Positions 29,901 through 38,333 of a DNA stretch of 64,000 nt are shown here, piece after piece; position 1 is the first letter of the stretch; every line of letters begins with the position of its first letter. Under the pieces are notes generated by a model. It had not been told where the DNA came from and searched no databases. It was given only the letters and a program-made list of their open reading frames with translations. Both the position numbers and the translations under genes were made by a program. Source of the stretch: Haematococcus lacustris (taxonomy: Eukaryota; Chlorophyta; Chlorophyceae; Chlamydomonadales; Haematococcaceae). The stretch covers positions 7,648,058 to 7,712,057 of the forward strand of contig JASKMD010000011.1 of assembly GCA_030144725.1 (NCBI GenBank). The letters are read 5' to 3'.

Positions 29901-31035
29901 TCGTGTCTGTCTCTGGGAGTAGGTCATCGATAGACGGGTGGACGCCGTTTTGTTTGTATAACCTTCTAGCCCTCCGGCTGAGTTCTCTGGTGGTTTTGAG
30001 CTTTTTCCCTAGTGCCGGTCTGATCTTGCACATGCTCCTGCGTTGGTAATGCTGGCCTCCTCTGGTCAATGTCTTGGTGTTGCATGTCTGCATGGCAGTT
30101 CCTCTGCAGGTTTCCAGGAGCGTTGTGAGCATGGTGGCTGCGGTGTCGACAGCTTCTCTAGCCGGGAGGCCTGCCACTAGTGTTAGGCGTTGTGGTTGTT
30201 GTGGGTTGGCCTTGTCTAGTGTGGTCAGGAAGTGGATAGCGTCTGTGTACATGGGAGCTAGGTATGCTGTCAGGTGTGCATGTAGTTGTGGAGCGCCTGA
30301 GCTGGGTTGTTGCACTGCCAGGCGGTAGGCTTCCCTGTCATTGTTGGTAATTGGGGTGGTGAGAATGGTGTGGCTGTGTTTCAGGGGTTTATGTGTGGCT
30401 GCTAGTTCTATGCCCAGTCTGGTTGTGGTCAGTGTGGCGGTGAGCGGTCTGTGGTCACTAAGGTACGCGTGTGTGTCGACATGCGTGCGGTGCCCAGGGC
30501 CGTGTCTCGCATCGCGCGTCAGGATGGCGTCGATGCGGCTGTTGCAGTGTGGCTGCTGGTAGGTCCAGGCCCGGTCGCCGGAATCAGCTTCGGACAGGCG
30601 CATCTCTGTGGCGAACTCCCTCATCATGTGGTCTTGTGGGTATTCAGTGTGTTCAGAGCGGTCCTCTGCTTTCATCGTGGCATTGACATCTCCCGCCAGG
30701 ATGAGTGAGCCGGGCAGTTGTCCAGTGGCAGTCCGTATGTGCTCCTGCATCTTCTTCCTTAGCGGGATCGCGTCGTCGTTGTTCCCTGACGGCCAGTACG
30801 TGGCGACGAGTGTGAGTTCCTCGCTTTGCCGTTGGCGGAGGCTTAGGATGACGCATCGGGTGTTCACGTTCTCATCTGTGCACGGCGGCATCATGGTGGC
30901 TTGCATCTGGATAGCTAGATCGTGCCTGATGCCAATGAGGACCTCACTATGGCCTTCGTGACGGTGGACGGTGTAGTTGGGCATAACCCTCTTCAGCCAG
31001 CCAGAACTATTGTTGTTGCTCTTGGGTTGGGTCAT
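23860..31035 (-). CDS. RandI/Dualen polyprotein, endonuclease-RT-RNase H-RLE part
   Basis: 2391 codons open. Residues 1-210 are an APE/EEP endonuclease (GDVNA 115-119, SRIDAIL 166-172, SDHRPL 193-198). RT spans ~540-830 (KAPGPDG 551-557, LVDFTSAF 681-688, RGTIQGDSLSP 738-748, YADD 789-792). A PHD-like finger lies at ~1375-1410 (CHNCKRSYHSACLEE...WLCPIC). RNase H lies at ~1850-1985 (YTDGS, INKAELTAIH, ATDSL, GNEGADALA). A zinc finger CPLCGEADSATHLLSGC lies at ~2095 and a PD-(D/E)xK motif RPDIL...VEIKYC at ~2195-2222. It copies element RNA into DNA at a nicked target. The N terminus continues upstream of 31035. The last ~75 codons run past a G14 tract and the TSD into flanking DNA, so the native stop is lost. 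Confidence 0.9.
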   Translation of the reverse strand: MTQPKSNNNSSGWLKRVMPNYTVHRHEGHSEVLIGIRHDLAIQMQATMMPPCTDENVNTRCVILSLRQRQSEELTLVATYWPSGNNDDAIPLRKKMQEHIRTATGQLPGSLILAGDVNATMKAEDRSEHTEYPQDHMMREFATEMRLSEADSGDRAWTYQQPHCNSRIDAILTRDARHGPGHRTHVDTHAYLSDHRPLTATLTTTRLGIELAATHKPLKHSHTILTTPITNNDREAYRLAVQQPSSGAPQLHAHLTAYLAPMYTDAIHFLTTLDKANPQQPQRLTLVAGLPAREAVDTAATMLTTLLETCRGTAMQTCNTKTLTRGGQHYQRRSMCKIRPALGKKLKTTRELSRRARRLYKQNGVHPSIDDLLPETDTTNAEVREAVQARQGDGTTENHVQAALAQLTNSYRDQIHKLDDDDSALAIAQARLRMQHLISTQPKKANKYILRPSRTDHKGQQALADPDTKNICTAPADLNRIITTAYRQKLTPPTPKTGHYTSTQTRNYPWTRPKADDPFTLHTCQNVHWMHTAIMDKAGFQECISKLSGGKAPGPDGIENEIIKMLPWEMRDTIHQLFIVMWATGCTPTAWKASDTCLLYKDKGQETDLNAYRPVGLANTIYKLWTSLITRALCEYAEANGMLSNCQAGFRSHRDTTQQLQMLVMALEDAKLAKVDIYALLVDFTSAFNTTCQDKLLWIMHDLGFPTDATDAVRDLYTGATTRFNTPYGHTDPVPVDRGTIQGDSLSPFLFLIYIEPLLRWLQVGARGYKFTSDTTDSAGRFTIGSIDYADDIAILCNSISNLRCQADKLSAYSDWGHLIISHSKTIATAALHKAHQSGRCSTTAEAEKQARRELQAVKLQGKPVTYLQPTAPFTYLGVLLTMTLNWKPQHIAMVSQLRQKLERLRSSFASARQAIHIIKTAIIPSLAYSFCVVPCTPGDLDLYDRAINQCVKKKLRLPLGTTNAVVREDIDKLGLGISSTAKEYHSRNTTALLHSLQSTDTIHAHITRSILHKQITWLYAQAAKHGHRILIMLQHTLRARQLLHATTAQLTATQEGQDLYPKETKLLGQLITQNTSPLPLDIVGACMTCLKSLGIRHATELQHTIAGSTYIISGKMLKERFHNKVKQKHYIALNRLTTMATQDRCPTTTEAKDIAAKRDTTSDLPAAQRLIKPWAAGLTELAPTDVEEDTKHRYADIRAYVIAKKPTSGTQPPNPTHVTEHATQPPAAQEAIKSNSRLLRRENKEAQSPPTKPTRPKAGTKRNTEGRQIQTIPKDIVRIVGLDLPGLSSWKVDKACRCKPKDLGSILGAMYGHQEAITSIEGWQWDGINKENYYKVHWKPTVIDRWALPLCAEEGYTPTHIEPISREEAKNVCTCELCWLPRGDSPMCHNCKRSYHSACLEEALLSGHKEPSHWLCPICKFGSNEFKTTMRLSAHSDLIRVHWRPTLEPAPLITAHLDYLARRSDYEEENKRIQEARYARPDTQLPTHTRQGLPDPHTWLPRCTNLHSKATFHTYPINPQTDIVGTGRCETFLQLHPHMTTPAMNVSTWEPIMPKHDLVQHVTVHDESGRTAGLLTKQQHQHLHAWLQHTPHTRNLATELVALLRRQDTQSSRHPMRLAQDKALTTLHTTRSFTSTVQRWADPLTVRPETTTYWSPDINDTAFGAHHNCLLVRHTGLSTWNVPADDAVALKCVNHAIHSAHQEEAMATIMLIPGKKGISYPKYIDTLRRYPEYCQHLASIPLTNTNCSKLGKHATLLVYVIWNEAGQLLTTKGNPQGWMASTATALHPDRETHPFHHRPNNQKQPATLPSGHKQHLRLPLDRALPTPGHSRNQHQLTHHSTTLPRMAITEWTTVAYTDGSCIKTPEPAPARVGAGVYIPENNALITIALNDPENNTINKAELTAIHAALKAGARRIATDSLCSLYQIRRALANPMSLINHRHNDILTDIATLIVDSPDTIQFFKVKAHSGVIGNEGADALAKHAALHPEQANTQGYHPTTRKERGIWLSNGTDGETLAPLPDCRHSVRAHMHSRHKLGLANQDSIYYQMTQDITKAAAKGAAERVMTDTNISIPAQRTALLYRTGGLYNQKLAMRWKKATDDRCPLCGEADSATHLLSGCSATLPLVQERHNGAGRLIAKAISKGTLGGCIRFADTGSWEKGAKDNLDLPNDTLHTTLRALGLKTATTKNTTRPDILMVTPLQKTGKRGKAIKRVTIVEIKYCADSRWAEQLDKALNQHTKLAHTIRKEGHTVEIRPILLGIGGITYETHTRQHLLALGVTQNNVIKLLNKLTRHAVEAAHSIAKNSYRLRATKGGGGGRGSVASRRWEQAAPQAVAPPLMHAGEYRRSLLLLLLWRVGQSDSRQSLRRRPAHGQAPPAVVGRGPLTPRA
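23956..23970. repeat. 15-bp target-site duplication, 3' side of the RandI element
   Basis: ACCGACTCGCCATAG here and at 53240-53254. It directly adjoins an (AAG)n tail at 23971-23985, which is the 3' end of the minus-strand retrotransposon. Confidence 0.88.
24077..24090. repeat. C14 homopolymer at the 3' end of the RandI coding region
   Basis: On the coding strand this is G14, right after ...RLRATK. A one-base change in its length would bring a TAG into frame directly after the run, so the native stop is probably there. Confidence 0.7.
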
Positions 31036-31397
31036 AGTTTCTGTGAGGATTAAGATGTCCGGGCTTTGTTTGTGTACCAGGTTAAGGACTTCGTTTCTAG
31101 ATCTGTGTAGGGTTGCTTGGGGCAGTTGAGGGTTGCTTGGGGCAGTCCGGTTGGGGGTCTGTGGTGTTGGCTCATTCTTGGGTCACTCTCTGGCGTGGTT
31201 AGCGGTGTCTCGTCTATGATTGGATTGGGTTTGGGGAGGTATTGGGACATGAGGGTTTGTGTGTGCGTGTCCTTGCGGTGTGCCTTGGTGGCTCGTGACC
31301 GCTTAGTGGATGGGCGTGTGGTATTATCGAGAGGCGTGGTGGATCGATTGATACGTGGCTGGCCCTGAGGTATCGGCGGGCGGAGGGTGACCTCGGG
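31036..31397 (-). pseudogene. RandI/Dualen polyprotein, linker and start of the APE domain (frameshifted)
   Basis: From 31397 the minus strand reads PEVTLRPPIPQG, then a Thr/Pro/Lys-rich linker (STKRSRATKAHRKD) and ...PPTGLPQATL. A 20-bp tandem duplication (31111-31130 repeated from 31131) shifts the frame. With one copy removed it continues HRSRNEVLNLVHKQSPDILILTET into the frame of 31035, giving the normal start of an APE/EEP endonuclease. The other end joins the protease part at 39804 in frame across the hAT insertion. Confidence 0.82.
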
Positions 31398-31899
31398 TCA
31401 GACCCTCCCAACTCTGAGAAAGCCATGTACACTACCTTGTCATGCATGTCCCGGTGCCGAGACGTGTGCGATTGGCGTAGCACCGTGCGGCATGCGATGA
31501 CCGCTTAGTCTGCTATACGCCCGTAATGCCAGGAACCCCGCAAACGAAAAAAGTGCGCCCACCAATCAGCCGGTCGCTCTCACCACATCGCGCAGCGCAA
31601 GTCAGCTATGGGAGTGCTTCGCAATACCGTGGTTGCCTCCTAACGCTCTAAAGGCAAGTACAGCCGGCGCTTGTGATTCCTCCCGCCTCAATTAACCCGA
31701 CAGTGTTTCCTGGATGTAGACGCGCACCCAGTTCTACTTCTGTGAATGCTTACTCGTTCATCGGCCTTACGCTTACATATACCTTCCATTTCAAGGTCAG
31801 CAGCCTACACCAAGCTGGCTTTGTTGCTGTTGATGAGTATGCCATATGAAGGAGAGTGACCTGCCCTTGCTACCGCTCTCAATGTAGACAAAGCATAGG

Positions 31900-32440
31900 T
31901 AACCAGGCAGTTATCCACTTCGTGCATAGCTACCCCCATCACCATCTTTGGCTATTGTTGCAGGAGCCCTCTTACTAGCAACACCACCACCACCACTACC
32001 ACCACCACTACCTCCCAGCCTACCACCACCACCCAGCCCAGCCCTCCCACTTCCCCCCCTCCCTCCACCCCCTCCTTGACATAGCAGCCCTCTCCCTACA
32101 CTACCCAGCAGCCAAGAGCAAGCCCCCTCTCCCTGCTACAACCTGCTAGTAAGTTACTTTAACGCAGCATCGCTTTGCCCAAACCTGCCCTGCCCTGCAC
32201 CATGTGCCTACCACCACCCCCTCCTAGTCTCTACACCCATGATGGCATCCTCGGCCTTCAGCCCAGCCTTATAGTTACAGCCATAGAGTTATCCACCGTA
32301 TGCATAGCTACACCCCTACACCATTGTTGCCAACTGTTGCAGGAGCCCACTTACCCAATCTCAGCCGCTACCACCACCACCACGATCACCACCACCTCCT
32401 AGCCTGCCTCCACCTACCGCTCCAGCTCAGCCAGCCATCC
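31900..32440. other. hAT-2 left region with direct repeats, no gene
   Basis: A block of about 90 bp (agttatccac...gcatagctac...ttgttgcaggagccc) at about 31908-31995 recurs at about 32286-32370 with changes, each followed by (ACC)n-rich sequence. The repeated ttgttgcag could act as acceptor for the coiled-coil gene. 31398-31900 holds nothing recognised. Confidence 0.55.
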
Positions 32441-32441
32441 T

Positions 32442-32966
32442 ATGGGTGGTCTCAGTAAACGCACCAAGGCCGGTAGGGCCAACCGTGCTCTGGGGCATGC
32501 TCTTGCAGCAGCAGCTCAGCAACAGCAAACTCTAATGTCTGCTGCCACAGAGGCAGCTGCTGCCACAGAGGCAGCTGCTGCCACAAAGGTAGAACTTGAA
32601 GAGGCCAGATCTCAGCTTCGCTCATGCCAGAGTGTGAACATGCGCACCGCCACCGACCTCCAAGTGTGCCAAGAGCAATTGCACGAGGTGCTCGCCTTGC
32701 AAGTGTCTTCGCACCGCTGCCGAGCAGAACTTTCAGCTGCAAAACAAGAGCTGGCAGCATGTAAGAGCAAGGTCAGGAGCATGGGAACCCAGCTGGCAGT
32801 CACGCAGGCACAGCAAGCAGCAGCTAGGAAGGCCATGCCCAAGGACGTGCGAGACAAGATGTCTTGGCTGCACCGCACTCGGGTGTCACTTAACACCTTG
32901 AACACTCACGATAAACAAGGACCGGTCGCGATTGGATCGACCATAGCTCATTGGAAAGAGGAGTAG
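32442..32966 (+). CDS. Coiled-coil protein in hAT-2
   Basis: 174 residues from MGGLSKRTKAGRANRAL. A basic N terminus is followed by Ala/Gln repeats (ATEAAAATEAAAATK) and a long Leu/Gln/Ala coil with several Cys (QLRSCQSVN, LQVCQEQLHEVLALQ, ELAACKSKVRS). It ends KEE at a TAG. An acceptor-like ttgttgcag upstream hints at earlier exons. Compare 22988-23350 in hAT-1. No enzymatic motif; function unknown. Confidence 0.45.
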   Translation: MGGLSKRTKAGRANRALGHALAAAAQQQQTLMSAATEAAAATEAAAATKVELEEARSQLRSCQSVNMRTATDLQVCQEQLHEVLALQVSSHRCRAELSAAKQELAACKSKVRSMGTQLAVTQAQQAAARKAMPKDVRDKMSWLHRTRVSLNTLNTHDKQGPVAIGSTIAHWKEE

Positions 32967-33042
32967 AAGGCCGTTCGAACGGTACAAGTCTTACGTGAAT
33001 CCGTGCATCCGTTGCGACGTAAATGGGCCGCGATTTTGTCAA

Positions 33043-33345
33043 CCACGCATCTGTACAGATTCCTAAGGTTAGCTATCTGTACAGATGTCTATAAAGCTAT
33101 CTGTACAGATAGACATACCTATCTGGACAGATGCCTCCTTAGCTATCTGTACAGATGCGACTTTTAGCTATCTGTACAGATGCCTCTGAGCTATCTGTAC
33201 AGATGCTTTGAGCTATCTGTACAGATGCCTCTTTGCTATCTGTACAGATGCTTCTTTGCTATCTGTGCAGATGCTTGCTTTGCTATCTGTACAGACGCTT
33301 GTTTTGCTATCTGTACAGACGCTTGTTTAAGTATCTGTTCGGACG
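33043..33345. repeat. Palindrome array, core ATCTGTACAGAT
   Basis: About twelve copies of CTATCTGTACAGATG(C) are spaced by 8-20 bases. The core ATCTGTACAGAT is a perfect palindrome centred on GTAC; the last copies decay to tacagacg. Small Tyr/Leu/Cys frames across it are by-products. Confidence 0.92.
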
Positions 33346-33354
33346 CTTGTTACA

Positions 33355-33650
33355 TACACCCCGCAACACCTCGCTACAACCCCGCAATACACATGCATTG
33401 ACGCCCAAACACCTCGCAACACCTCGCTACACCCCCGCAAAACACATGTATTGACACCCAAACACCCCGCAACACCCCCGCAAAACACATGTATTGACGC
33501 CCAAACACCTCGCAACACCTCGCTACACCCCCGCAAAATACATGTATTGACACCCAAACACCCCGCAACACCTCGCAACACCCCCGCAAAACACATGTTT
33601 AACACCCAAACACCCCGCAACACCTCACTACGCTACTCCTATACACATGT
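33355..33650. repeat. ~60-bp tandem repeat (caacacctcgctacacccccgc)
   Basis: About five units combine caacacctcg, ctacacccccgcaaaacacatg and tattgacgcccaaacaccccg. Confidence 0.85.
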
Positions 33651-33714
33651 CTTAGTCCACCATCACCCCGAGACACCTCCCTATGGGAATGCTAAGCATA
33701 TGCATTAATGCATC

Positions 33715-34092
33715 AACGACTTGCAACACCTCCGCATAAGGTGACAAGGTGACAACACCATACAAGGTGACAAGGTGACAACACCAACAATGACATCACC
33801 AACAACACCAACAACAACACCACCACCACACCACACCATGGTGACAACACAAGAACACAACGACACACCACACCACAATGACAACACAACAACATCGCAA
33901 CAAGACAAGCATATGCATTGATGCATCAACGACATGCAACACCTCTACATAAGGTGACAAGGTGCCAACAACACACAACAATAACAACATCAACAACACA
34001 ATGACACACCACACACACCACCACACACCACACAAGTGACAACACAATAACACCACACCACACCACAATAACAACACAACAACATTGCAACA
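33715..34092. repeat. ggtgacaa / caacaacacc low-complexity DNA
   Basis: The block from catatgcattaatgcatcaacgac to caaggtgacaacacc occurs twice (33697 and 33910), each followed by long (caacac)n-like tracts. No gene. Confidence 0.75.
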
Positions 34093-34335
34093 AGGGTGAT
34101 GACAACGAGGATGGACGATACAACAAGGGTGATGCTACAACTCTCCTTGGTGATGACCGGGTGCAAGTTCATAGGCTCATCTTTCGTGCTCCCGCTATCC
34201 TTCACCCACCACACTACCATTGACGCCCACCTACCAAACCTACACCTATGCCATGTCGCACAACAAGCACGGGCTGGCAACCACTCAAGTGCTCCCACTC
34301 CAAGCTGCCCACTCCATGTTGCCCGCTCCGAGTTG

Positions 34336-34460
34336 CTACGCCAAGGGTAGGGTAGGGAGAGGGCTTCTACGCCAAGGGTAGGGTAGGGAGAGGGCTTCTA
34401 CGCCAAGGGTAGGGTAGGGAGAGGGCTGCTACGCCAAGGGTAGGGTAGGGAGAGGGTTGC
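34336..34460. repeat. 31-bp tandem repeat rich in agggtaggg
   Basis: Four copies of gctacgccaagggtagggtagggagagggct. Runs of G3 could form quadruplexes. Followed by G-rich sequence to 34610. Confidence 0.88.
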
Positions 34461-34782
34461 ACATCGTGCGTGCGTTGTGGGGCGGGGGGTGGGAAAGGGG
34501 GGAGGTAGGTGGGGTGGCAAACTTGGAGGTGGTGGGACCGGGATGGGAAAGGGGAGGGGGGAAGGGGGAAGGGGGAAGGGGGAAGGGGGGGAAAGGGGGG
34601 AGGGCTGACCATGGGACCTGCAGTAAACAAGGAGCAACTTTGCGGTAAGGCTGGGCACCGGACCACTCATGTACCTCTATATCTACCTGGCAGCGCCTCC
34701 ATGGCTGCAGCTCCTGGCTGCTCCTGCGCTCCATGCGCCTGCTTCTTGTGGTAGGGTGATGGAGGAGGGGGTGGGGGTGTAC

Positions 34783-35080
34783 AGATATACCCCCGGCATC
34801 TGTACAGATATACCCCCGGCATCTGTACAGATACACCTATAAATATCTGTACAGATGCCGACAAGCAGGAATCTGTACAGATTCACCTAAGAATATCTGT
34901 ACAGATGCCGACAATTAAGAATCTGTACAGATACACCTATAAATATCTGTACAGATGCCGACAAGCAGGAATCTGTACAGATGCAAGGAAGGAATCTGTA
35001 CAGATGCCGCATATCCTTGGGGCCGTCGACATGCATCTGTACAGATGGCGGGCCCATTAGACGGGCATCTGTATAGATTC
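34783..35080. repeat. Second palindrome array, core ATCTGTACAGAT
   Basis: About twelve copies of the same palindrome as 33043-33345, here with spacers tgccgacaa, acaccta and gaaggaa. It sits just upstream of the transposase gene, where it could form part of the promoter or a transposase-binding region. Confidence 0.92.
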
Positions 35081-35252
35081 CCAAAAAGGGGGGGGTACCA
35101 CGCGCGCGGATCGATGTATCTTCGCAACCGCTGCGAGTTAGGACTTCATTCAAGAGCGAGGTCCCCCTAAAACTCAACGATCTATCGTTCTATCGGAGCG
35201 GAATGTCCATCCGATGCAAAAAAGGCCCTCGCGTCGGCCTTATTTATCGTGA

Positions 35253-37102
35253 GTGAAGCGTTGGCATGGCATGCGGGGTGCACCACCGTGCACCCAAGCA
35301 GCCAACCCAGCAGCAGCCTTTAAGGCCCCCCCTCCCCCCCGCCACAAGGAGCGTGACACCCTGACAGGAGCCTACACTGCAGCCTATGCATGCAGCAATG
35401 CGGCGTTGTTAACTTTGCCCAACGTGTCATGCCAGCAGCTAGGCCCGCTGCGCACAGCTGTGGCGGCGGCAGAGTTTCCGGATGCTCCACCTCAACCTCA
35501 AGCTGGGCCTTCCACAGTGCGCCGGCACCAGCAGATGCTCACTCGTAAAATCCAAGGCACATTCAAAAGTGAGTACCATGGAATGTTACCAGAGTGTTAC
35601 CATGGGGTGTTACCATGGGGTGTTGTTATGGGTTGTTGTGGTGAGGTTGTTGTGGGATGCTGTTATGGGGGGTCTCCATGGGTTGTTACCATGGGTGTTG
35701 ATATGTGGTAGTGCCAAAATGTGAATAAGCTGGACTGGAGTTGGGATGTGTGTGATGTGTGCATGCGCAGGCCAATTGAGCAAAGCGCCAGCAGTTCACG
35801 TCCAGATGGATGGCTGCACCATCAAGAATGGCAAGGTTGTGCTGTTTTGTGCAAGTGCATCCATCCCAGCTCCTGTCCCATCCCTGCCCACCTCAAGCCT
35901 GACTGCTGACCCCCCTACGCCCTTGGCTGCTGACCCCCCTACGCCCGTGGCTGCTGACCCCCCTACGCCCTTGGCTGCTGACCCCACTACGCCCGTGGCT
36001 GCTGACCCCCCTACGCCCTTGGCTGCTGACCCCCCTACGCCCGTGGCTGCTGACCCCACTACGCCCTTGGCTGCTGACCCCACTACGTCCTTGGCTGCTG
36101 ACCCCACTACGCCCGCCGCTGCTGACCCCCCTACGCCCGCCCAGATCCTAACACATGGCCAAGAGCCGTCCAGGATCTTGTGTCGAGTGCTTGATATCCG
36201 CAAGTGCCCCGACAGCACTGCGGCAGCACAAGCACATGATTTGGAGCACATGATCAAAGAGGCCAACCTGTGGGAGTTGCTGGCTAGTGTCACAGTGGAC
36301 AATGCTGCAAGCAATGTTGGGCGCACGGGTGGCCTTGTCGCCCTCGTCAACGTTTCCCGCAGGCGTGAAGGCCTGGCCCTAATCATGTTCTGGCCTTGCC
36401 TCAGCCATCTCTACCACAATGTTTTGCACCAGGGCCTGACAGCATGGGGCAAGGCAGAGGACCGTGGGCGGCAAGGGTTGTCAGCGGAGGTTGCCTTTAG
36501 CATTGAGCGGCTTTGCAGCCTCATCATGGGGCATTGGGATGGACCTCCACCCACAGATGAAGGCCCTCAGGAAGGAGCACTTCTTTGGGGCAGCGCCAAC
36601 GTCCAATGCGCATGTGGAGTCAGCCCTGCAGCACACCAAGCATGGACATGGCAGCAAGCAACGGCTGCCATCATTGTTGAGCACTCTCGTTGCCAAGACC
36701 GACCCTTCATCGTTTCGTACCATGGACGCCGTGGACCTCCACCCACAGATGAAGGCCCTCAGGAAGGAGCAACGTGACATGGAGAGTGCATCCGCCGCCA
36801 TGACAGCACCAGCACGGGCAGCACGCAAGGCGGTGATAGAGTCTCGCATGGTGGGTGGAAACAAGCAGTTGGTGCTAAACATCGGCACCGCCGCGTGCCT
36901 TGGTCAGTTGAGAGAAGTCAGTAGCAAGCATCCTCGAGGAGCTGACTACAGTGCTACCACGGTTGAGCAAGCTGCGACCTTCACTGTGACACAGTTGTGG
37001 GGCTACATCAACTTCTACAAGATCCCACCCAAGCAACGGCCAGCCCAAAAAACCCGGTTGGCTAATCTTCGAAGCTTTGTGGAGAAGCACATTCAGCAGT
37101 AG
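35253..37102 (+). pseudogene. hAT-like transposase with SAP-like tail, frameshifted
   Basis: The exon to 35568 ends TFK with donor GTGAGT; the acceptor GCGCAG is at 35770; splicing keeps the frame (TFK-S-QLSKAPAVHVQMDG). An AADPPTP repeat (35908-36140) follows, then a core with SVTVDNAASNVGRTGG (putative catalytic D) and CLSHLYHNVLHQGL, typical of hAT enzymes. Near 36530 the frame must shift to follow MDLHPQMKALRKEHFFGAAP. A 39-bp segment is duplicated at 36540 and 36735. The last ~45 residues (FTVTQLWGYINFYKIPP) look SAP-like. It presumably moved this element before the lesion. The start is not settled; the first ATG in frame is 35271. Confidence 0.6.
35908..36140. repeat. 24-bp minisatellite inside the hAT-2 transposase
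   Basis: About ten copies of gctgctgacccccctacgccc(t/g)tg, encoding (AADPPTPL/V)n. It is absent from ordinary hAT enzymes and sits between the N-terminal region and the catalytic core. Confidence 0.92.
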
Positions 37103-37755
37103 CAGCACACACATTGCTAGGGGCCATGAGGTTGGAGTGAAAGGACACGTGGTGTGGCGAGGGACGTTGTAGTTGCTCGGGAAGCTGTTTTCACGTGTTT
37201 GATGGATGCTTGCAGTCCTACTAGTTGTTCGCCATCATGAAGTTGTTGCTCATCAGCTGCATTGAAGCATGCTAGCAAGGGGACGGCTTAATCCAAGGTC
37301 AGGATGCTAGCAGGTCACCCCCGCCATTGGCCCCGCAAATGTGAGACGGTCTGGGGCGCGAATCTCCGTGTAGCTCGCGACAAAGTTTTGGCGCAGTTGG
37401 GTGTAACAGGCGTATCCGGCACCCCGCAGCCGCAAAACACTAGCTCAGATCGGCGCCCGCCCAAACCTGACCTGTGCTTTCCGCTCCTAAAAGACTCACG
37501 CACATCATAAGGCGAGGCTGGCAGTCCTTCTACGCACGCCGTAAGCCAACGGCACAAGTGCAGTACGCCTGCTTGCATGTCAGTGCATGGAGCATATAGT
37601 TCGTGCATATGCGCACAAGTCAGCAAGCTGGCACCCCTTACCTCACTGACGTTGCGGCATGACTCTATGTAAATGTAGGCTGCCTTATGACAGCGCTACA
37701 TCATCACTTGGCAATATGTTGTCGGGATGCCTCGGGATGGCTCTGGCTTTCAGTG
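37103..37755. other. hAT-2 interior without recognisable gene
   Basis: No coding pattern. A block gtgaaaggacacgtggtg...gcgagggacgttgt at 37138 has a diverged relative at about 39060 (ggacacatggtgcggcgagggagtgttgt). Confidence 0.5.
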
Positions 37756-38333
37756 TTACATGTGCCGTGGTGCCTCAACCTTCTTCCTCAACTTCAGCAG
37801 GCACATGTCACGCAACTCATTCTTTGATTTACTTGAAACCCCTCTGATGTTATTGTGCTTGCACCATGCTTTCAATAGGTCCTTGTTCAGTGTATCAAAT
37901 TGAGGCATACCAGGGTTGTCCAAGCGCATGAGCCTAATACACTCTGCGTTCAAAGCAGCTTGCCTAGCAGCTTCCTTGTCTAGCAGCATGGGGAGGGAGG
38001 AGGGGGTTGTTGCTTTTGGTGCATCCTGACGCAATCTCTATGCGCCAAGGGGGCAAGCCCTTCACGTTGGCATGCATCTACCACGCAGCCCATCAGCACG
38101 CTGGCGCGGCCAAAGACAATCAGGTAGCGGCCGTGGCACGCATCCTCCCCCACTCTCTCAACCGTCACAAACCCATTCCTACTCTTGGCTGGCGATGTGA
38201 GTTCACACAAAGCACAACGCTTAGCATTGGGCTCATTCCTTGCAGCTGGGTTCTTGAGATGGGGGTGATTTACAGGCATCCTGCACACATAATCAAAAAG
38301 ACAAGGGCGCTTGGGGCACACACCACAAAACAT
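37756..38333 (-). CDS. hAT-2 minus-strand gene: Cys-rich N part and SAP-like C part
   Basis: 38333-37990 encodes a Cys-rich stretch (MFCGVCPKRPCLFDYVC, then KRCALCE and GEDACHGRYLIVFGRA) that could bind zinc. After a frame change, possibly an intron near 38000, 38034-37756 encodes AARQAALNAECIRLMRL and LNKDLLKAWCKHNNIRG...KNELRDMCLLKLRKKV, again SAP-like. It is the third protein in this window with such a tail. No function can be assigned. Confidence 0.4.

Noticed and set aside
33180..33454. Small Tyr/Leu/Cys-rich peptides
   Set aside because: They are translations of the ATCTGTACAGAT array.
5634..35080. CRISPR-like arrays (palindromic repeats with short spacers)
   Set aside because: The spacers are repeated and of variable length, there are no cas genes and the DNA is eukaryotic.
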